Shown here one piece after another: positions 35,359 through 44,839 of a DNA stretch of 64,000 bases; the stretch's first letter is position 1, and each line of letters begins with the position of its first letter. The DNA is taken from contig NZ_FMTL01000001.1 in assembly GCF_900099645.1 (NCBI RefSeq), positions 806,001-870,000 on the forward strand. The letters are read 5' to 3'. The notes beneath the pieces were generated by a model that saw only the letters and a program-made list of their open reading frames with translations, had not been told where the DNA came from and ran no database searches. The position numbers and the translations under genes were made by a program. The stretch comes from Pseudomonas peli (GTDB lineage: Bacteria; Pseudomonadota; Gammaproteobacteria; Pseudomonadales; Pseudomonadaceae).

Positions 35359-35414
35359 TTCTTCTTTATTTACCGATTGCGACAGCGCTGCCGCCGCAGT
35401 CGGACTCTGCTTTA

Positions 35415-36356
35415 TCAGCCCTGGAGAAAGCGCAGGGCATCAGCCGCGCTTTGCTGCGGGATTTCTTCCATCGGAATATGCCCAACACCCGGATAGGTTT
35501 TCACCTGAATCCCCGGCAGGTCACGTTGCCAGAGCGGCACATGCTTGGGTGAAATCCAGCGATCACGCTCACCCCACAGCAGCAGCGTCGGCGCCTGAAT
35601 CTGAGCGACCCGCGCGGAAGTGCCGTGCAGCTCTTCCTTATTGACCTTGAGCAGCACGCGAAAGATATCCATCATCGCGCGGCGATTGCCCGGCCGGCGC
35701 GTCAAATCGTTGTAACGATCCACCACGCCCGGTTTGATCCGTGCTGGTTCACCGTAGACTTCCTTGATGCCCTGGGCGATCAACGCACGTGGCATCCACA
35801 TCGGCATCGCCACGGTGGCACCGGGCAAGGCAGCGGCGGCAATCATCCACGGCACCTTGTGCATGTGATAACCGGCCGGGTCGATCAGCACCAGCTTCTC
35901 CACCCGCTGCGGCTGCGCCAGGGCGAAGTTCCAGGCGATATAACCGCCCAGCGAGTTGCCGACAATCGATGCCTTGTTTACGCCGAGGTAGTCGAGCAGC
36001 AGGCCGAATACCTTGATCATCCGCTCAGCGGAATACACACCATCGCGGGCAGGGCCGGTGAGGCCGAAACCCGGCACATCGAAGCGAATCACCCGGTAAT
36101 CAGCGGCAAAGGCTGGCAACCAGTCATCCCAGGTGTGCAGCGAAGCCACCACGCCGTGGATCAGGACCAGCACCGGCTTATCGCGACTGCCCTCATCGCG
36201 GTAGTGCAGATTGAAACCGTCGAGTTCGATGTAACGCGAGCCATTGGCGGCATTGCCATAGCGCGCTTTGAGGCGCTCCAGCGGCAGGGCGCCGAAGCCC
36301 AGACGGGCAAAACCGGCCGCCAGCGGTGGCGTCAGCGAGAGACTGGAAGCAGACAT
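35415..36356 (-). CDS. alpha/beta hydrolase
   Basis: 313 residues. The alpha/beta-hydrolase fold is clear: oxyanion segment VLIHGVVASLHTWDDW near 65, nucleophile elbow VGNSLGGY near 135, the acid probably in LLLWGERDRWISPKH near 265, and the catalytic His in PGVGHIPMEEIP. The N-terminal ~45 residues precede the core and lack an obvious signal peptide. A likely esterase or lipase acting on a hydrophobic substrate. It lies 79 bp downstream of a TetR-type regulator gene on the same strand, which may control it. Confidence 0.85.
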   Translation of the reverse strand: MSASSLSLTPPLAAGFARLGFGALPLERLKARYGNAANGSRYIELDGFNLHYRDEGSRDKPVLVLIHGVVASLHTWDDWLPAFAADYRVIRFDVPGFGLTGPARDGVYSAERMIKVFGLLLDYLGVNKASIVGNSLGGYIAWNFALAQPQRVEKLVLIDPAGYHMHKVPWMIAAAALPGATVAMPMWMPRALIAQGIKEVYGEPARIKPGVVDRYNDLTRRPGNRRAMMDIFRVLLKVNKEELHGTSARVAQIQAPTLLLWGERDRWISPKHVPLWQRDLPGIQVKTYPGVGHIPMEEIPQQSAADALRFLQG

Positions 36357-36435
36357 GCAGGCACCTCTAGATTGTTGTTATGGGAAAGACGTATCCGGTC
36401 TATCAGAGCACGCCCACTTAAACCTGACGCCTAAC

Positions 36436-37116
36436 CTAGGTTGAGCGGGGCGCAGGACACAGCGAGGCGATCAGCAGCTCACTGAGCACGCGCTTGGCTT
36501 GTTCGATTTCCACGCGACTGGCGGCGCGGCCAAGCAGTTCCAGTGATGCCGCTTCCATGGCCCAAATCAGCGCGCGGTAGGTCAGCGGCTCGGCGGTTTG
36601 AGTATCGCCATGCAGACGCTCAGCCAGCAGCCGCGCCATCTCGGCATGTGCCCGCTGGCGGTGGGCGGCCAAAGGTGAGTCGGCGCGCAGAGCCTCTTCC
36701 TGCATCAGGCGAATAATCGGCCCGACCGCCAGGTGATAGTCGAAATAACGACCGACCATGCCCTGCAACCAGGCCTGCGGGCTGCCGGCGATGCTCTGCA
36801 TTTCACTGAAACGCGACAACAGCAGGGACACCGCCGTCTGGTAGATGCCTTCGAGCACTTGCATCTTGTTCTCGAAGTACTTGTAGAAGGTGCGGCGCGA
36901 CACATTGGCCGCCGCCAGCAGGTCATTCACCGTAGTGTCAGCCAGGCCCTTGCGCGCAAACACCGGAATTGCCGCCAGTTGGATATTGGTGCGCTGCAGA
37001 TGGCCGATCAGTGGCCCGTCACCATCCTGTTCCTGCTGCTGGGCCACCGCGCCGTAACCACCCAGATCCTCGAACACCGCACGAACAGCACCGAGCTCAG
37101 CCAAGGCTTGCTGCAT
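36436..37116 (-). CDS. TetR-family regulator
   Basis: 226 residues from ATG 37116 (GGGAAG upstream). The frame continues to 37194 but without support. An unusual N-terminal segment of ~45 residues (Glu/Gln-rich, AQQQEQDGDG) precedes the HTH domain: IPVFARKGLADTTVNDLLAAANVSRRTFYKYFENK. The remainder is a helical ligand-binding domain. Divergent from the secreted protein gene at 37213 and upstream of the alpha/beta hydrolase on the same strand; either may be the target. Confidence 0.85.
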   Translation of the reverse strand: MQQALAELGAVRAVFEDLGGYGAVAQQQEQDGDGPLIGHLQRTNIQLAAIPVFARKGLADTTVNDLLAAANVSRRTFYKYFENKMQVLEGIYQTAVSLLLSRFSEMQSIAGSPQAWLQGMVGRYFDYHLAVGPIIRLMQEEALRADSPLAAHRQRAHAEMARLLAERLHGDTQTAEPLTYRALIWAMEAASLELLGRAASRVEIEQAKRVLSELLIASLCPAPRST

Positions 37117-37212
37117 TGCACACTTCCCAACCAAGGCGCGGGTGACGCAGCAGAGCAAGCTGGTTACTCTGCAGTTGATTACTCTGAACGCCATCGCCGC
37201 AGGATTATTGTT

Positions 37213-38082
37213 GTGCTGACCACGCTACCACGCCGCCTTTGCCTACCGCTGGCCATCCTTTTGCTGGTTCTGCTAACACCCGTACAGGCCACTGAGCTGT
37301 TCTACCTCGGGCAGAAGATTCCCGATATCCACAAGCCTTGGAACAGCGCCGACTACCAGCAACTGCTGGAAGCGCTGAACAAGGTCGACAACACCCAGCT
37401 CAACGCCCTGCCCCGGCGCAGCGGCGAGTTCACCGGGCCGATCTACCAGCGCATGGTCAGCGAAGAGAACTTCCGTCCTCAGCTCAACATCTACGCGCCC
37501 CTGGAACTGCGGCAGAACGAAGCCCGCGAAGCGCTGTTTCGCCTCAAAGAGCTGATGCGCCTGTACTTTGATTTCCGCGCCGTGCAACAGCCCTATGCCG
37601 CCGAAGCGCTGGGCCTGATGAGTTATTCACTGCGCCAGCAGGCGGTGCTGTTTACCCTAACCACCGAATTCTGGATGACCCTCTCGGAAAGCGAGCAAAG
37701 CAACCCGGTACGCCTGCAAGGCCTGCATGAAACCAAGGCGGCGGCAGCCATGCTCACCTCCAGCGCACTGGACTACCTGGGCCTGACTAAACAATTTGGC
37801 CGTGAAGAACTGGTGCTCTACAGCGCCGAGCTGAGCAAACAGCTGCCAGAGCTGTTTATTCATTTGAGTGGGGAGGTGCGTGAAACCCTGCTGCAACGCG
37901 TCGAGCAACTGGCGCAGCAGCATGCCTACGCAGAAGTACAGGCCAACATGCGCGAACTGCAGCCAGTGCTGCTGAGCATTCAGCAGGATGTTCAGGAGAA
38001 GCTCGCGGCCGCAGCCGCACAACCGCGCAAGGCACCTACGCGTAGCCTCGATCTTTCAGTACCCGTTGAGTCAGCGCAATAG
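37213..38082 (+). CDS. secreted protein of unknown function
   Basis: 289 residues from GTG 37213, with AGGA 8 bases upstream. The long open frame reaching back to 36733 runs over the TetR gene and is rejected. A signal peptide (LPRRLCLPLAILLLVLLTPVQA) is followed by an all-helical-looking chain rich in Leu, Gln and Glu with no cysteine in the mature part. It ends in a Gln/Ala-rich region. No family recognised. It overlaps the convergent MalT-like gene by 12 bp. Confidence 0.7.
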   Translation: MLTTLPRRLCLPLAILLLVLLTPVQATELFYLGQKIPDIHKPWNSADYQQLLEALNKVDNTQLNALPRRSGEFTGPIYQRMVSEENFRPQLNIYAPLELRQNEAREALFRLKELMRLYFDFRAVQQPYAAEALGLMSYSLRQQAVLFTLTTEFWMTLSESEQSNPVRLQGLHETKAAAAMLTSSALDYLGLTKQFGREELVLYSAELSKQLPELFIHLSGEVRETLLQRVEQLAQQHAYAEVQANMRELQPVLLSIQQDVQEKLAAAAAQPRKAPTRSLDLSVPVESAQ

Positions 38083-40794
38083 CCCCAGACTCTTGGCCCG
38101 CGCCACGGCCTGGGTGCGCCGTTCCACCCCAAGCTTGCTATTGATGTGCCGGGCGTGGGTTTTCACCGTGTGCAGGGAGATAAACAGGCTGTCGCTGATC
38201 TCCTGATTGGAGCAGCCTTGGGCGATTAATTGCAGCACGGACAATTCACGCGAACTTAACGCATCGACCACTCCCGCGTAATCGTCTTGGCTGACGACGT
38301 TCGCTGACTGCGGCAAGTGCTGCAACAAGGCTTCAATCAACGGGCTGGCTTCATACGCCAGCAATTGCTCACGCAACCATTCAGGCTGCCGTGTCAGCAG
38401 GCCATGGAAGGGTAATAAACCACCGCCGGCCGCTGCCTGCAGCGCACTGCGCAACTGCTGCTGTGCTTCACGCTCACGCCCGTTGTCGCACAGCAAGGCG
38501 GTCAGCTGCATCTGCGCAATCGCCCCCAGCAGCTGGCCGCCGGCGTTCTGCGCCAGCTGGCTTAAACCGCGCAAACGCCGTTCGGCGAGTTCGTCTTCCC
38601 CCTGCAAACGTTCGTGGGTGGCCAGATGCAATTGGATATGCAGCGGCAGCTGCGGATGGAACTCCGGGGCCGCAGCGGCCTGTTCACCGCCGTAGGTATC
38701 CAACAGACGACTCAGCCAGACCCCCGCCAGCTCGGCTTGCCCCTGGCGCAGCCACAGCTCACATTTGGTCAGGGTGATCATCGCCAGGTAATAGATCGGC
38801 GGAATGTCCCAGATATGCATCAGCCGCTCAGCCTCGGCCAGCTGAGCAAAGGCCTCCGGCAAGTTACCGCTGCGCCCTTCCAGACTGGCCAGTACGCAGT
38901 AACCGATCAACACGCTGATATCGCGGCAACCACGCGCTTCGGCGATCCCGGCCAGCAACCGCTGCCGGGCCTGTTGCGGCTGAAGGCGCAGGCTCAGCAG
39001 ATAACCTTCATAGAGGGTTAGTCGACCACGCGCTGCATACTGCCGCTGAGCCGGCAGACGGGCCAGGCGCTGCTGGCCGTGGCGCACTTCATCGAGCGCC
39101 CGCAGCACTTCACCGCGGGCTTGCAACACCCGCGCGCGGTCGTAATGGGCCAACGCCTCGAACAATGGGTTACCAACGCGCTGCGCCAGCTCCAATGCTT
39201 CGCGGTTCAGCCCACGGGCACGCCACAGGTCACCGTGCACAATCGCCAGGTTGGCCAGGCTAGACAGGCACATCAGGCGCTGCCCGTAACGGTCCAACGG
39301 CAAGCAACTCAACGCTTCGCTGCAATAGGCCTGGGCCTTGGCACTGTCACCGCGCCCCCGCGCAATTACCCCGCTCAGGGCCAACCACTGTGCCAGCAGG
39401 CCTTCTTGCTCGTTGCGCTCACGGGCAGGTAGAAAGCGCCCCAGCTCAGCCAGCAGTTCTTCTGCAGCATCCAGTTGGCAAGCCAACGCCAGGGCCCAGC
39501 CATACAACAGAATCAGACGCGGCGTGCTGGTCAGCAGACTGTCCGGCAAGTCCATCTTCCAGCGCAGTAAAGTGGCGACATTCTGCTCGGCCAGCAGTTG
39601 CTCTTCGGAGAGGTTCTGTACCAGGTTCGCGGCCACGTCCGGCTGACCGGCACGCAACGCCTGCTCAATGGCCTCATCCAACAAACCTTCGGCACTGAAC
39701 CAGCGGCATGCGCGCAAGTGCAGGCCGGAAGTGGGCTGCGGACGACTGCGCAGCAGGTCGGAAAACAGGTGGTGATAGCGAAACCATTTGCCCTGCTCAT
39801 CCAGCGGCACCAGAAACACCTGATGCGCCTGCAGATGACGGAGAATCGCGGCGCTGTCATGGGCATCACGCAGGGCATCACACAGCTCGGCGCAGAAGCG
39901 TTCTTGGCTGGCTGTTTCATAGAGAAAAGCCTGCACGTCCGCCGGCTGGCGCTCAATTACCTCCTCCAGCAGGTAGTCGTGAATCAACCCATCGCCACCC
40001 TGCACATGCGCCGGTAGCGCAGTCGACTCCTGTGCCTCACTGACAGCCAGGGACCAGAGGCGTAACCCTGCGACCCAACCCTCACTGCGCAATAACAAGG
40101 CGGTCAGCGCATCAGCCGACAGCTCAGCCCCCTGCAACCTCAGCAACTCAGTGCTTTCAGTGTCCGTCAGGCGCAAGTCCTGCTCATGCAGCTCCAGTAA
40201 CTGACGCGACAAACGCAGCCGCGCCAAATGCCAGTCCGGGCGCTGACGGCTGGTCACCAGCATCACCAGACCAGCTGGTAAATGGCTTAGAAAAAACTGC
40301 AAACAACGGTCGAGCACAGCACCTTGGGCCAGGTGATAGTCATCCAGCACCAGCAACAGCGGCTTCTGCGGGTCAAGACAGAGCGCCAGCTCATCAAGCA
40401 GGCCGTCGAGCCATTCTTCGAAAGCAAACGGCTGATGCCGTTGCCGCAGCCGCAGCAGTCCGAGTGCTTCTTGCCCGAGCTCAGGGAAGAACTGCTGTAG
40501 GCCACTCAGCAAACGCTCCAGAAAGCGCCCAGGGTCACTGTCCCGCGAACTCAAACCCAGCCACAGGCTTTGCCACTGTTCTGGCAGATGCTCGCAAAAC
40601 TCAGTGGCCAATGAGCTTTTACCGAAACCGGCCGGCGCAGTAACCAGCAGCAAACGACCCACCAGACCGCCCAGCAGACGCTCACACAACCCTGGGCGCG
40701 GCACATAACTGGCCGGCAAGGGTGGGCGATAGAAATGCCCGCCGAGCCCACTAGGCGCAGCCACTAAGCCAGAAATACGGGATAGATCAGTCAT
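38071..40794 (-). CDS. MalT-like LuxR-family ATP-dependent regulator
   Basis: 907 residues from ATG 40794. The STAND-type NTPase has Walker A VTAPAGFGKSSLATEF (near residue 50) and a Walker B-like LLVLDDYHLA (near 140). A long TPR-like superhelical sensor region spans about 400-830. The C-terminal LuxR HTH reads LSSRELSVLQLIAQGCSNQEIS, then HTVKTHARHINSKLGVERRTQAV. Such regulators oligomerise with ATP and an inducer to activate transcription. The DUF1329/DUF1302 genes directly upstream on the same strand are the likely targets; pseudomonads often keep this trio together. Inducer unknown. Confidence 0.9.
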   Translation of the reverse strand: MTDLSRISGLVAAPSGLGGHFYRPPLPASYVPRPGLCERLLGGLVGRLLLVTAPAGFGKSSLATEFCEHLPEQWQSLWLGLSSRDSDPGRFLERLLSGLQQFFPELGQEALGLLRLRQRHQPFAFEEWLDGLLDELALCLDPQKPLLLVLDDYHLAQGAVLDRCLQFFLSHLPAGLVMLVTSRQRPDWHLARLRLSRQLLELHEQDLRLTDTESTELLRLQGAELSADALTALLLRSEGWVAGLRLWSLAVSEAQESTALPAHVQGGDGLIHDYLLEEVIERQPADVQAFLYETASQERFCAELCDALRDAHDSAAILRHLQAHQVFLVPLDEQGKWFRYHHLFSDLLRSRPQPTSGLHLRACRWFSAEGLLDEAIEQALRAGQPDVAANLVQNLSEEQLLAEQNVATLLRWKMDLPDSLLTSTPRLILLYGWALALACQLDAAEELLAELGRFLPARERNEQEGLLAQWLALSGVIARGRGDSAKAQAYCSEALSCLPLDRYGQRLMCLSSLANLAIVHGDLWRARGLNREALELAQRVGNPLFEALAHYDRARVLQARGEVLRALDEVRHGQQRLARLPAQRQYAARGRLTLYEGYLLSLRLQPQQARQRLLAGIAEARGCRDISVLIGYCVLASLEGRSGNLPEAFAQLAEAERLMHIWDIPPIYYLAMITLTKCELWLRQGQAELAGVWLSRLLDTYGGEQAAAAPEFHPQLPLHIQLHLATHERLQGEDELAERRLRGLSQLAQNAGGQLLGAIAQMQLTALLCDNGREREAQQQLRSALQAAAGGGLLPFHGLLTRQPEWLREQLLAYEASPLIEALLQHLPQSANVVSQDDYAGVVDALSSRELSVLQLIAQGCSNQEISDSLFISLHTVKTHARHINSKLGVERRTQAVARAKSLGLLR

Positions 40795-40971
40795 CAGCCA
40801 GTTCTTGTAGTAGTCAGGCAGAGGCACTACCAATGCCCCGCAGACTAGCCGCTTGATGCCTGCATTTGAAGCCCTTGCGACCATCCAGTAGCAAACAGCA
40901 ATGATTGATTATCCATTTGCTGGATGATCACTGGCGTTGTCCAGGCCTAAAAAATAGCCGAAAGCCACTAG

Positions 40972-41030
40972 TAACGGCGCCTAGCGAGAACCCGACGGGG
41001 TGCCGCCAAGAATGGTAAGCCATAAAAAAA
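40972..41030 (-). repeat. post-terminator repeat, copy 2
   Basis: Matches 20022-20080 over TAACGgCGC..GCGA, GGGTG..CCGCCAAGAATGGT and CATAAAAAA. On the minus strand it starts right at the T tract of the DUF1329 terminator and lies upstream of the MalT-like gene. Confidence 0.5.
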
Positions 41031-41050
41031 CCGGCCCAATGGGCCGGTTC
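41024..41050 (-). terminator. intrinsic terminator of the DUF1302-DUF1329 operon
   Basis: CCGGCCC AAT GGGCCGG (41031-41047) with a run of seven T on the minus strand, 25 bases after the DUF1329 stop. Confidence 0.88.
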
Positions 41051-41071
41051 TTTATGCAGCGTGAGTCAGGT

Positions 41072-42445
41072 TTAGCGCACGCCAGCCTGGCGCAGGGCCG
41101 CTGGGGTGTAATCGCTTTCCTTCGCAGGGTAGTCGAACTCGTACGCACTCTTCTCTTCGTTCTTCATACCCAGAGCCAGGTAACGACCAGACAGCAGGTC
41201 ATACAGGGTCTCGATGCTGTACCACGGCACTTGCTTGTCGTAGTAGTACTGAGCATGAGCTTCAGCCACACGCCACAGGGTGCCGCGACCGTCGTAATGG
41301 TCGATGGTAGCTGCTTGCCAGGTGTCCTCGTCGAGGTAGAAGTCACGTTTGGCATAGATATGACGCTCGCCCGATTTCAGGGTTGCGGTCACGTGCCATA
41401 CGCGGTGCAGCTCGTAACGAGTCAGATCCTGGTTGATGTGGCCAGCCTTGATGATCTCGCTGTACTTCAGCTTCGGCGAGTCCAGACGGTAGCTGTTGTA
41501 AGGGATGTAGATTTCCTTCTTACCGTTGAGCTTCCAGTCGTAACGGTCAGGAGCACCGTTGTACATGTCGAAGTTGTCGGAAGTACGCAGGCCGTCAGCG
41601 GCGGTACCTGGACCGTCATAGGAAACCTGCGGAGCACGACGCACGCGACGCTGACCGGCGTTATACAGCCACGCCAGACGCGGCTCTTTCACCTGGTTAA
41701 GGGTTTCGTGTACCAACAACACGTTACCGGCCAGACGCGACGGAGCAGTTACCCGTTGCTTGAAGTAGAACAGTACGTTGCTTGGCTTGCTGGTATCGGC
41801 ATCCTTCAGTGCACCACGGAAGGTGAACTCATCCTGGAAGTAAACCAAGCTGTAGGAACCGTTCGGCTGCGGAGTCGCCTGGGTTACCAGACGCTTAACG
41901 CTGCCACCACGGTAGCGGGTGATGTGGTTCCAGATGGCTTCCAGACCGTCCTTGGGAATCGGGAAGGGGTTAGCCTGCTCGAAGTTCTCCAGACCATTAC
42001 CGCCCTCAACCATCTTGGTGTTAACTGCGTTGTTCTTCGCAGCAGACAAGATGAAGTCCGGCATGGTGGCCGTACGATGGGTCGCGAACACCGGCATTTT
42101 GTAGCTTTCCGGATAACGCTTGAACATCGCCAGCTGTCCAGGGGTCAGCTTGTCTTTGTACTGATCGACGTTCTGTGCAGTGATGGTGAACAGCGGCTGC
42201 TCACTAGGGAACGGGTCCGAGAGGAAGCCTGCGCTATCGGCAGTGCCTGCGCTGGCTGGCAGGCCTCCAGTCCAGGCAGGGATCGAACCATCCGCATTAC
42301 CAGCCATTTCCGCACCGACTGGTGTCAGCGTGGTACCCAGTTTGGCTGCTTCATCCGGCGATACTGCCGCCATCACACCGCTGGCCAACAGCGAAAGTGT
42401 TAGGGCGCCAGTTTGCAGCAGACTTTTTGTTGTTTTCATAGTCAT
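41072..42445 (-). CDS. DUF1329 envelope protein
   Basis: 457 residues from ATG 42445, which follows GAGGACGACT; an in-frame TTG at 42457 is less likely. The signal peptide ends LLASGVMA|AVSP. The mature protein starts with the family-typical SPDEAAKLGTTLTPVGAEMAGNADG (shown in part), and Tyr/Trp-rich beta segments follow (YFQDEFTFRGAL, RDFYLDEDTWQAATIDHYDGRG). DUF1329 proteins resemble LolA/LolB-like lipid-binding folds in my recollection and are encoded with DUF1302 proteins. Predicted periplasmic or outer-membrane-facing partner in handling a hydrophobic compound. 28 bp downstream of the DUF1302 gene. Confidence 0.88.
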   Translation of the reverse strand: MTMKTTKSLLQTGALTLSLLASGVMAAVSPDEAAKLGTTLTPVGAEMAGNADGSIPAWTGGLPASAGTADSAGFLSDPFPSEQPLFTITAQNVDQYKDKLTPGQLAMFKRYPESYKMPVFATHRTATMPDFILSAAKNNAVNTKMVEGGNGLENFEQANPFPIPKDGLEAIWNHITRYRGGSVKRLVTQATPQPNGSYSLVYFQDEFTFRGALKDADTSKPSNVLFYFKQRVTAPSRLAGNVLLVHETLNQVKEPRLAWLYNAGQRRVRRAPQVSYDGPGTAADGLRTSDNFDMYNGAPDRYDWKLNGKKEIYIPYNSYRLDSPKLKYSEIIKAGHINQDLTRYELHRVWHVTATLKSGERHIYAKRDFYLDEDTWQAATIDHYDGRGTLWRVAEAHAQYYYDKQVPWYSIETLYDLLSGRYLALGMKNEEKSAYEFDYPAKESDYTPAALRQAGVR

Positions 42446-42473
42446 AGTCGTCCTCAAAATCTCGTCCGCTTAC

Positions 42474-44468
42474 TTAGAAGTTCACGCCAAAGCTGAGCGC
42501 AACAAAGTCGCGGTCAATTGAAGTGTTGTATTTACCGCCAAAGAAGTCGGTATAGGCTAAGCTGGCGGTATAGGTGTTCTGGTAGTCAGCATCCAGGCCC
42601 AGGCTGACAGCCTTAGCACCTTCAGTGAACAGGCCATTTGGACCGTAGCCGTCAACGTCATGCGACCAAGAAACGCTCGGACGCAGATTCACACCAACAA
42701 TTGCATCTGGATAATCCCAGATAGCACGAGCACGGTAGCCCCACGAAGTTGAGGTTACAAAACCATCATCATTACAATGCTTAGCTACGTTTTGTGTCGC
42801 CCCGGTATTACCAAGCGCACCACCAATAGTTGCGGCATTCAGCGCTGTACATGTGTTAACTACCGCACCATTTGGCAATCTAGTCGAAGGTAGCGCCCCA
42901 GGACCATAAATCGGGTCCCGACCATAACGCACATCCGAAGAGTCTTCCAAACCACCAACATGAACAACACCGATTTCGCCAACCAAAGTTAAACGACTAG
43001 CACCCATAACCTGGTCAAAGAAGTGCGTGAATGTTGTTTGAAACTGTGTAATTTCTTTACGGCGATAACCTTTCAAATCTTGACCTGGGACGCCAGACAA
43101 TAGCGATGCATTACCATAAGGCAAAAAACCGGCCGTCTGTAATGCAGCATCAGCACTAGAACGATCAAAACTAGATGCCAAAGGCGTAACACCCGCGTAA
43201 AGAATATCCGTAGAATTCAATTGCACCGGCGCATTCGGGCGATAGCTCAACTCGCCACTCATTGCAGTACCGGTAGGCAGTGTGGTCGAGAAGCTCATAC
43301 CGTACAGACGAATATCCTCAGGGTAATCCAAGTAATAGCTGGAATTACCTGCAACGACAGGGAGTGCCAAAGCAGTGTTATTTTGCACCCCATTGGCTGG
43401 GCTTAGATCTGCACGACCGACTCGAGTAGCAACGGTATAAATACCGGGCGCAGCACCAGTTGCGTTAAAAGTAGGAGTACGACTATGGTAGTTCATCGCA
43501 TATAAGCCAAACTCAGTATCCAACGGCTCAGCAAAGTAGCGGAATGCAAGGCCCCACTGGCCATCGTCACGCGCATCTCTATCACCGGCTCTGTCAACCA
43601 AGAAACCTTCCGAATTCTGGTCAGGCATAGCATCCAAACGTCCCAACCCAGTCAAGACTTGACGTATGGCACCAGCACCCGCTGGGTTATTCGCCAGCAA
43701 ACGCAAATTATTATCACAGCCATCAGCAACTATGTCAGCCTGCGAGAAGAATGTACCGCAGTTATCGACAACAGTTTGATCCCACTCAAGCTGATAGAAC
43801 GCTTCCATGGAGAGGTTTTCAGTCAGACTTTGGGAAACAAAGAACATATTGACCGGAATCAAACCCTCTTTGATCTCAGCGCCTGGGCGGCGGAATGCAG
43901 CCGCATCGACAGGGTTGATCGAATTAATACTGTTCTGAATAAACGTACTTTCACCCCAACTTACAACTTGCTTACCCAAACGGACGGAACCTGGTTGATC
44001 AGCAATGGAATAGTTGTGGTAAACGAAGGCATCAAGAATTTGTGCACCGGAAGCCTGTGCACCTTCTTTGCGATTGCTGTCGTCGATATCTTTGAAGATG
44101 CGACTTTCGTCTTTCAGCTCGAAGTCATACCAGTATTTACCACGAACAAAGACACCAGTATCACCATACTTTAACTCGAGGTCGTGAATACCTTTAAAAA
44201 TCTTGGAAAAGGTTTCACCTTTTTTGAAGTTAGCATGGCCATCATCTGAGGTCTGCGAAAGCCCCTGACCACCATTATTGACGCCAATCAGATCTGGATC
44301 TGCGCCACGCACCGACCAGCTTGAGCCAACCGACATCGAAGAATCGAACTGACCTTCAATTTCACCGATATTGAAAGTAACGCCGAATGCAGGTGCGGCG
44401 AGGGTGGATGCGAGGCTGACGGCCAGTGGCAGTTTTGCCAGGCGCCAGGTTTGTTTTGTTTTTGTCAT
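42474..44468 (-). CDS. DUF1302 outer-membrane beta-barrel protein
   Basis: 664 residues; GGAGTAGCGTCG precedes ATG 44468. The signal peptide (KLPLAVSLASTLAAPAFG) is followed by the characteristic VTFNIGEIEGQFDSSMSVGSSW and RGKYWYDFELKDESR. Many short amphipathic strands and a C terminus ending in FGVNF, with terminal Phe, fit an outer-membrane barrel. It probably forms a channel for, or acts on, a hydrophobic or lipid-like substrate together with DUF1329. The coding region is visibly AT-richer than its neighbours. First gene of the operon behind a PsrA-like box. Confidence 0.88.
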   Translation of the reverse strand: MTKTKQTWRLAKLPLAVSLASTLAAPAFGVTFNIGEIEGQFDSSMSVGSSWSVRGADPDLIGVNNGGQGLSQTSDDGHANFKKGETFSKIFKGIHDLELKYGDTGVFVRGKYWYDFELKDESRIFKDIDDSNRKEGAQASGAQILDAFVYHNYSIADQPGSVRLGKQVVSWGESTFIQNSINSINPVDAAAFRRPGAEIKEGLIPVNMFFVSQSLTENLSMEAFYQLEWDQTVVDNCGTFFSQADIVADGCDNNLRLLANNPAGAGAIRQVLTGLGRLDAMPDQNSEGFLVDRAGDRDARDDGQWGLAFRYFAEPLDTEFGLYAMNYHSRTPTFNATGAAPGIYTVATRVGRADLSPANGVQNNTALALPVVAGNSSYYLDYPEDIRLYGMSFSTTLPTGTAMSGELSYRPNAPVQLNSTDILYAGVTPLASSFDRSSADAALQTAGFLPYGNASLLSGVPGQDLKGYRRKEITQFQTTFTHFFDQVMGASRLTLVGEIGVVHVGGLEDSSDVRYGRDPIYGPGALPSTRLPNGAVVNTCTALNAATIGGALGNTGATQNVAKHCNDDGFVTSTSWGYRARAIWDYPDAIVGVNLRPSVSWSHDVDGYGPNGLFTEGAKAVSLGLDADYQNTYTASLAYTDFFGGKYNTSIDRDFVALSFGVNF

Positions 44469-44645
44469 CGACGCTACTCCATGTGTTTTTTGTTATGGAT
44501 GGTGCGGACTATAGCCAGCGGGCACTTCTGCTTGATCCCTCTAAAGTGTGATTTGCAGCCCCCAGGCACTCTGGCTCGCAGGTTTCGGCGTGTTTGGCAC
44601 GGCCGGCAGAGCCAAGAATGGCTTTGAATGAGCAATTAGCAAGCC

Positions 44646-44659
44646 AAACGCTTGTTTGA
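44646..44659. promoter_or_regulatory. PsrA-type operator candidate
   Basis: CAAAC GCTT GTTTG matches the G/CAAAC(N2-4)GTTTG/C consensus known for PsrA, the long-chain fatty-acid-responsive regulator of Pseudomonas. It lies 178 bp upstream of the DUF1302 start. Confidence 0.5.
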
Positions 44660-44671
44660 CTGATCAGTCAC
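44658..44671. promoter_or_regulatory. perfect 14-bp palindrome
   Basis: TGACTGATCAGTCA, overlapping the last two bases of the PsrA-like box. It has the look of a TetR- or FadR-type operator. Confidence 0.45.
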
Positions 44672-44839
44672 CAAAAACGACTTGGCTTGGCGCGAATTGA
44701 ACAGCCCATAACGTTACGCAAACCATCCAAAGAAAATCCTGCAAAATCAGCTGAAACCCTTTAATCATCTGGCTTCAGCGGTATTGCAAGGCAAACGCGC
44801 CAACGGGCGAGGTTTACGCCTCGCCCGCACCTCAAAGCC

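Larger units (their letters stand above)
44469..44839. promoter_or_regulatory. regulatory region of the DUF1302 operon
   Basis: 371 bp between the acyl-CoA ligase stop and the DUF1302 start, both genes on the minus strand. No ORF is supported. It contains a PsrA-like box and an adjoining palindrome (listed separately). A TATAGT -10 candidate for the minus strand lies at 44508-44513, about 40 bp from the DUF1302 start. Confidence 0.4.

Noticed and set aside
36733..37212. Long N-terminal extension of the secreted protein frame
   Set aside because: It runs antisense to the TetR gene and lacks the signal peptide, which begins only at GTG 37213.
41000..42403. 467-codon open frame on the plus strand
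   Set aside because: It is antisense to the DUF1329 gene, which has a signal peptide, family signatures and a ribosome-binding site. The antisense frame has none and is a product of codon bias.
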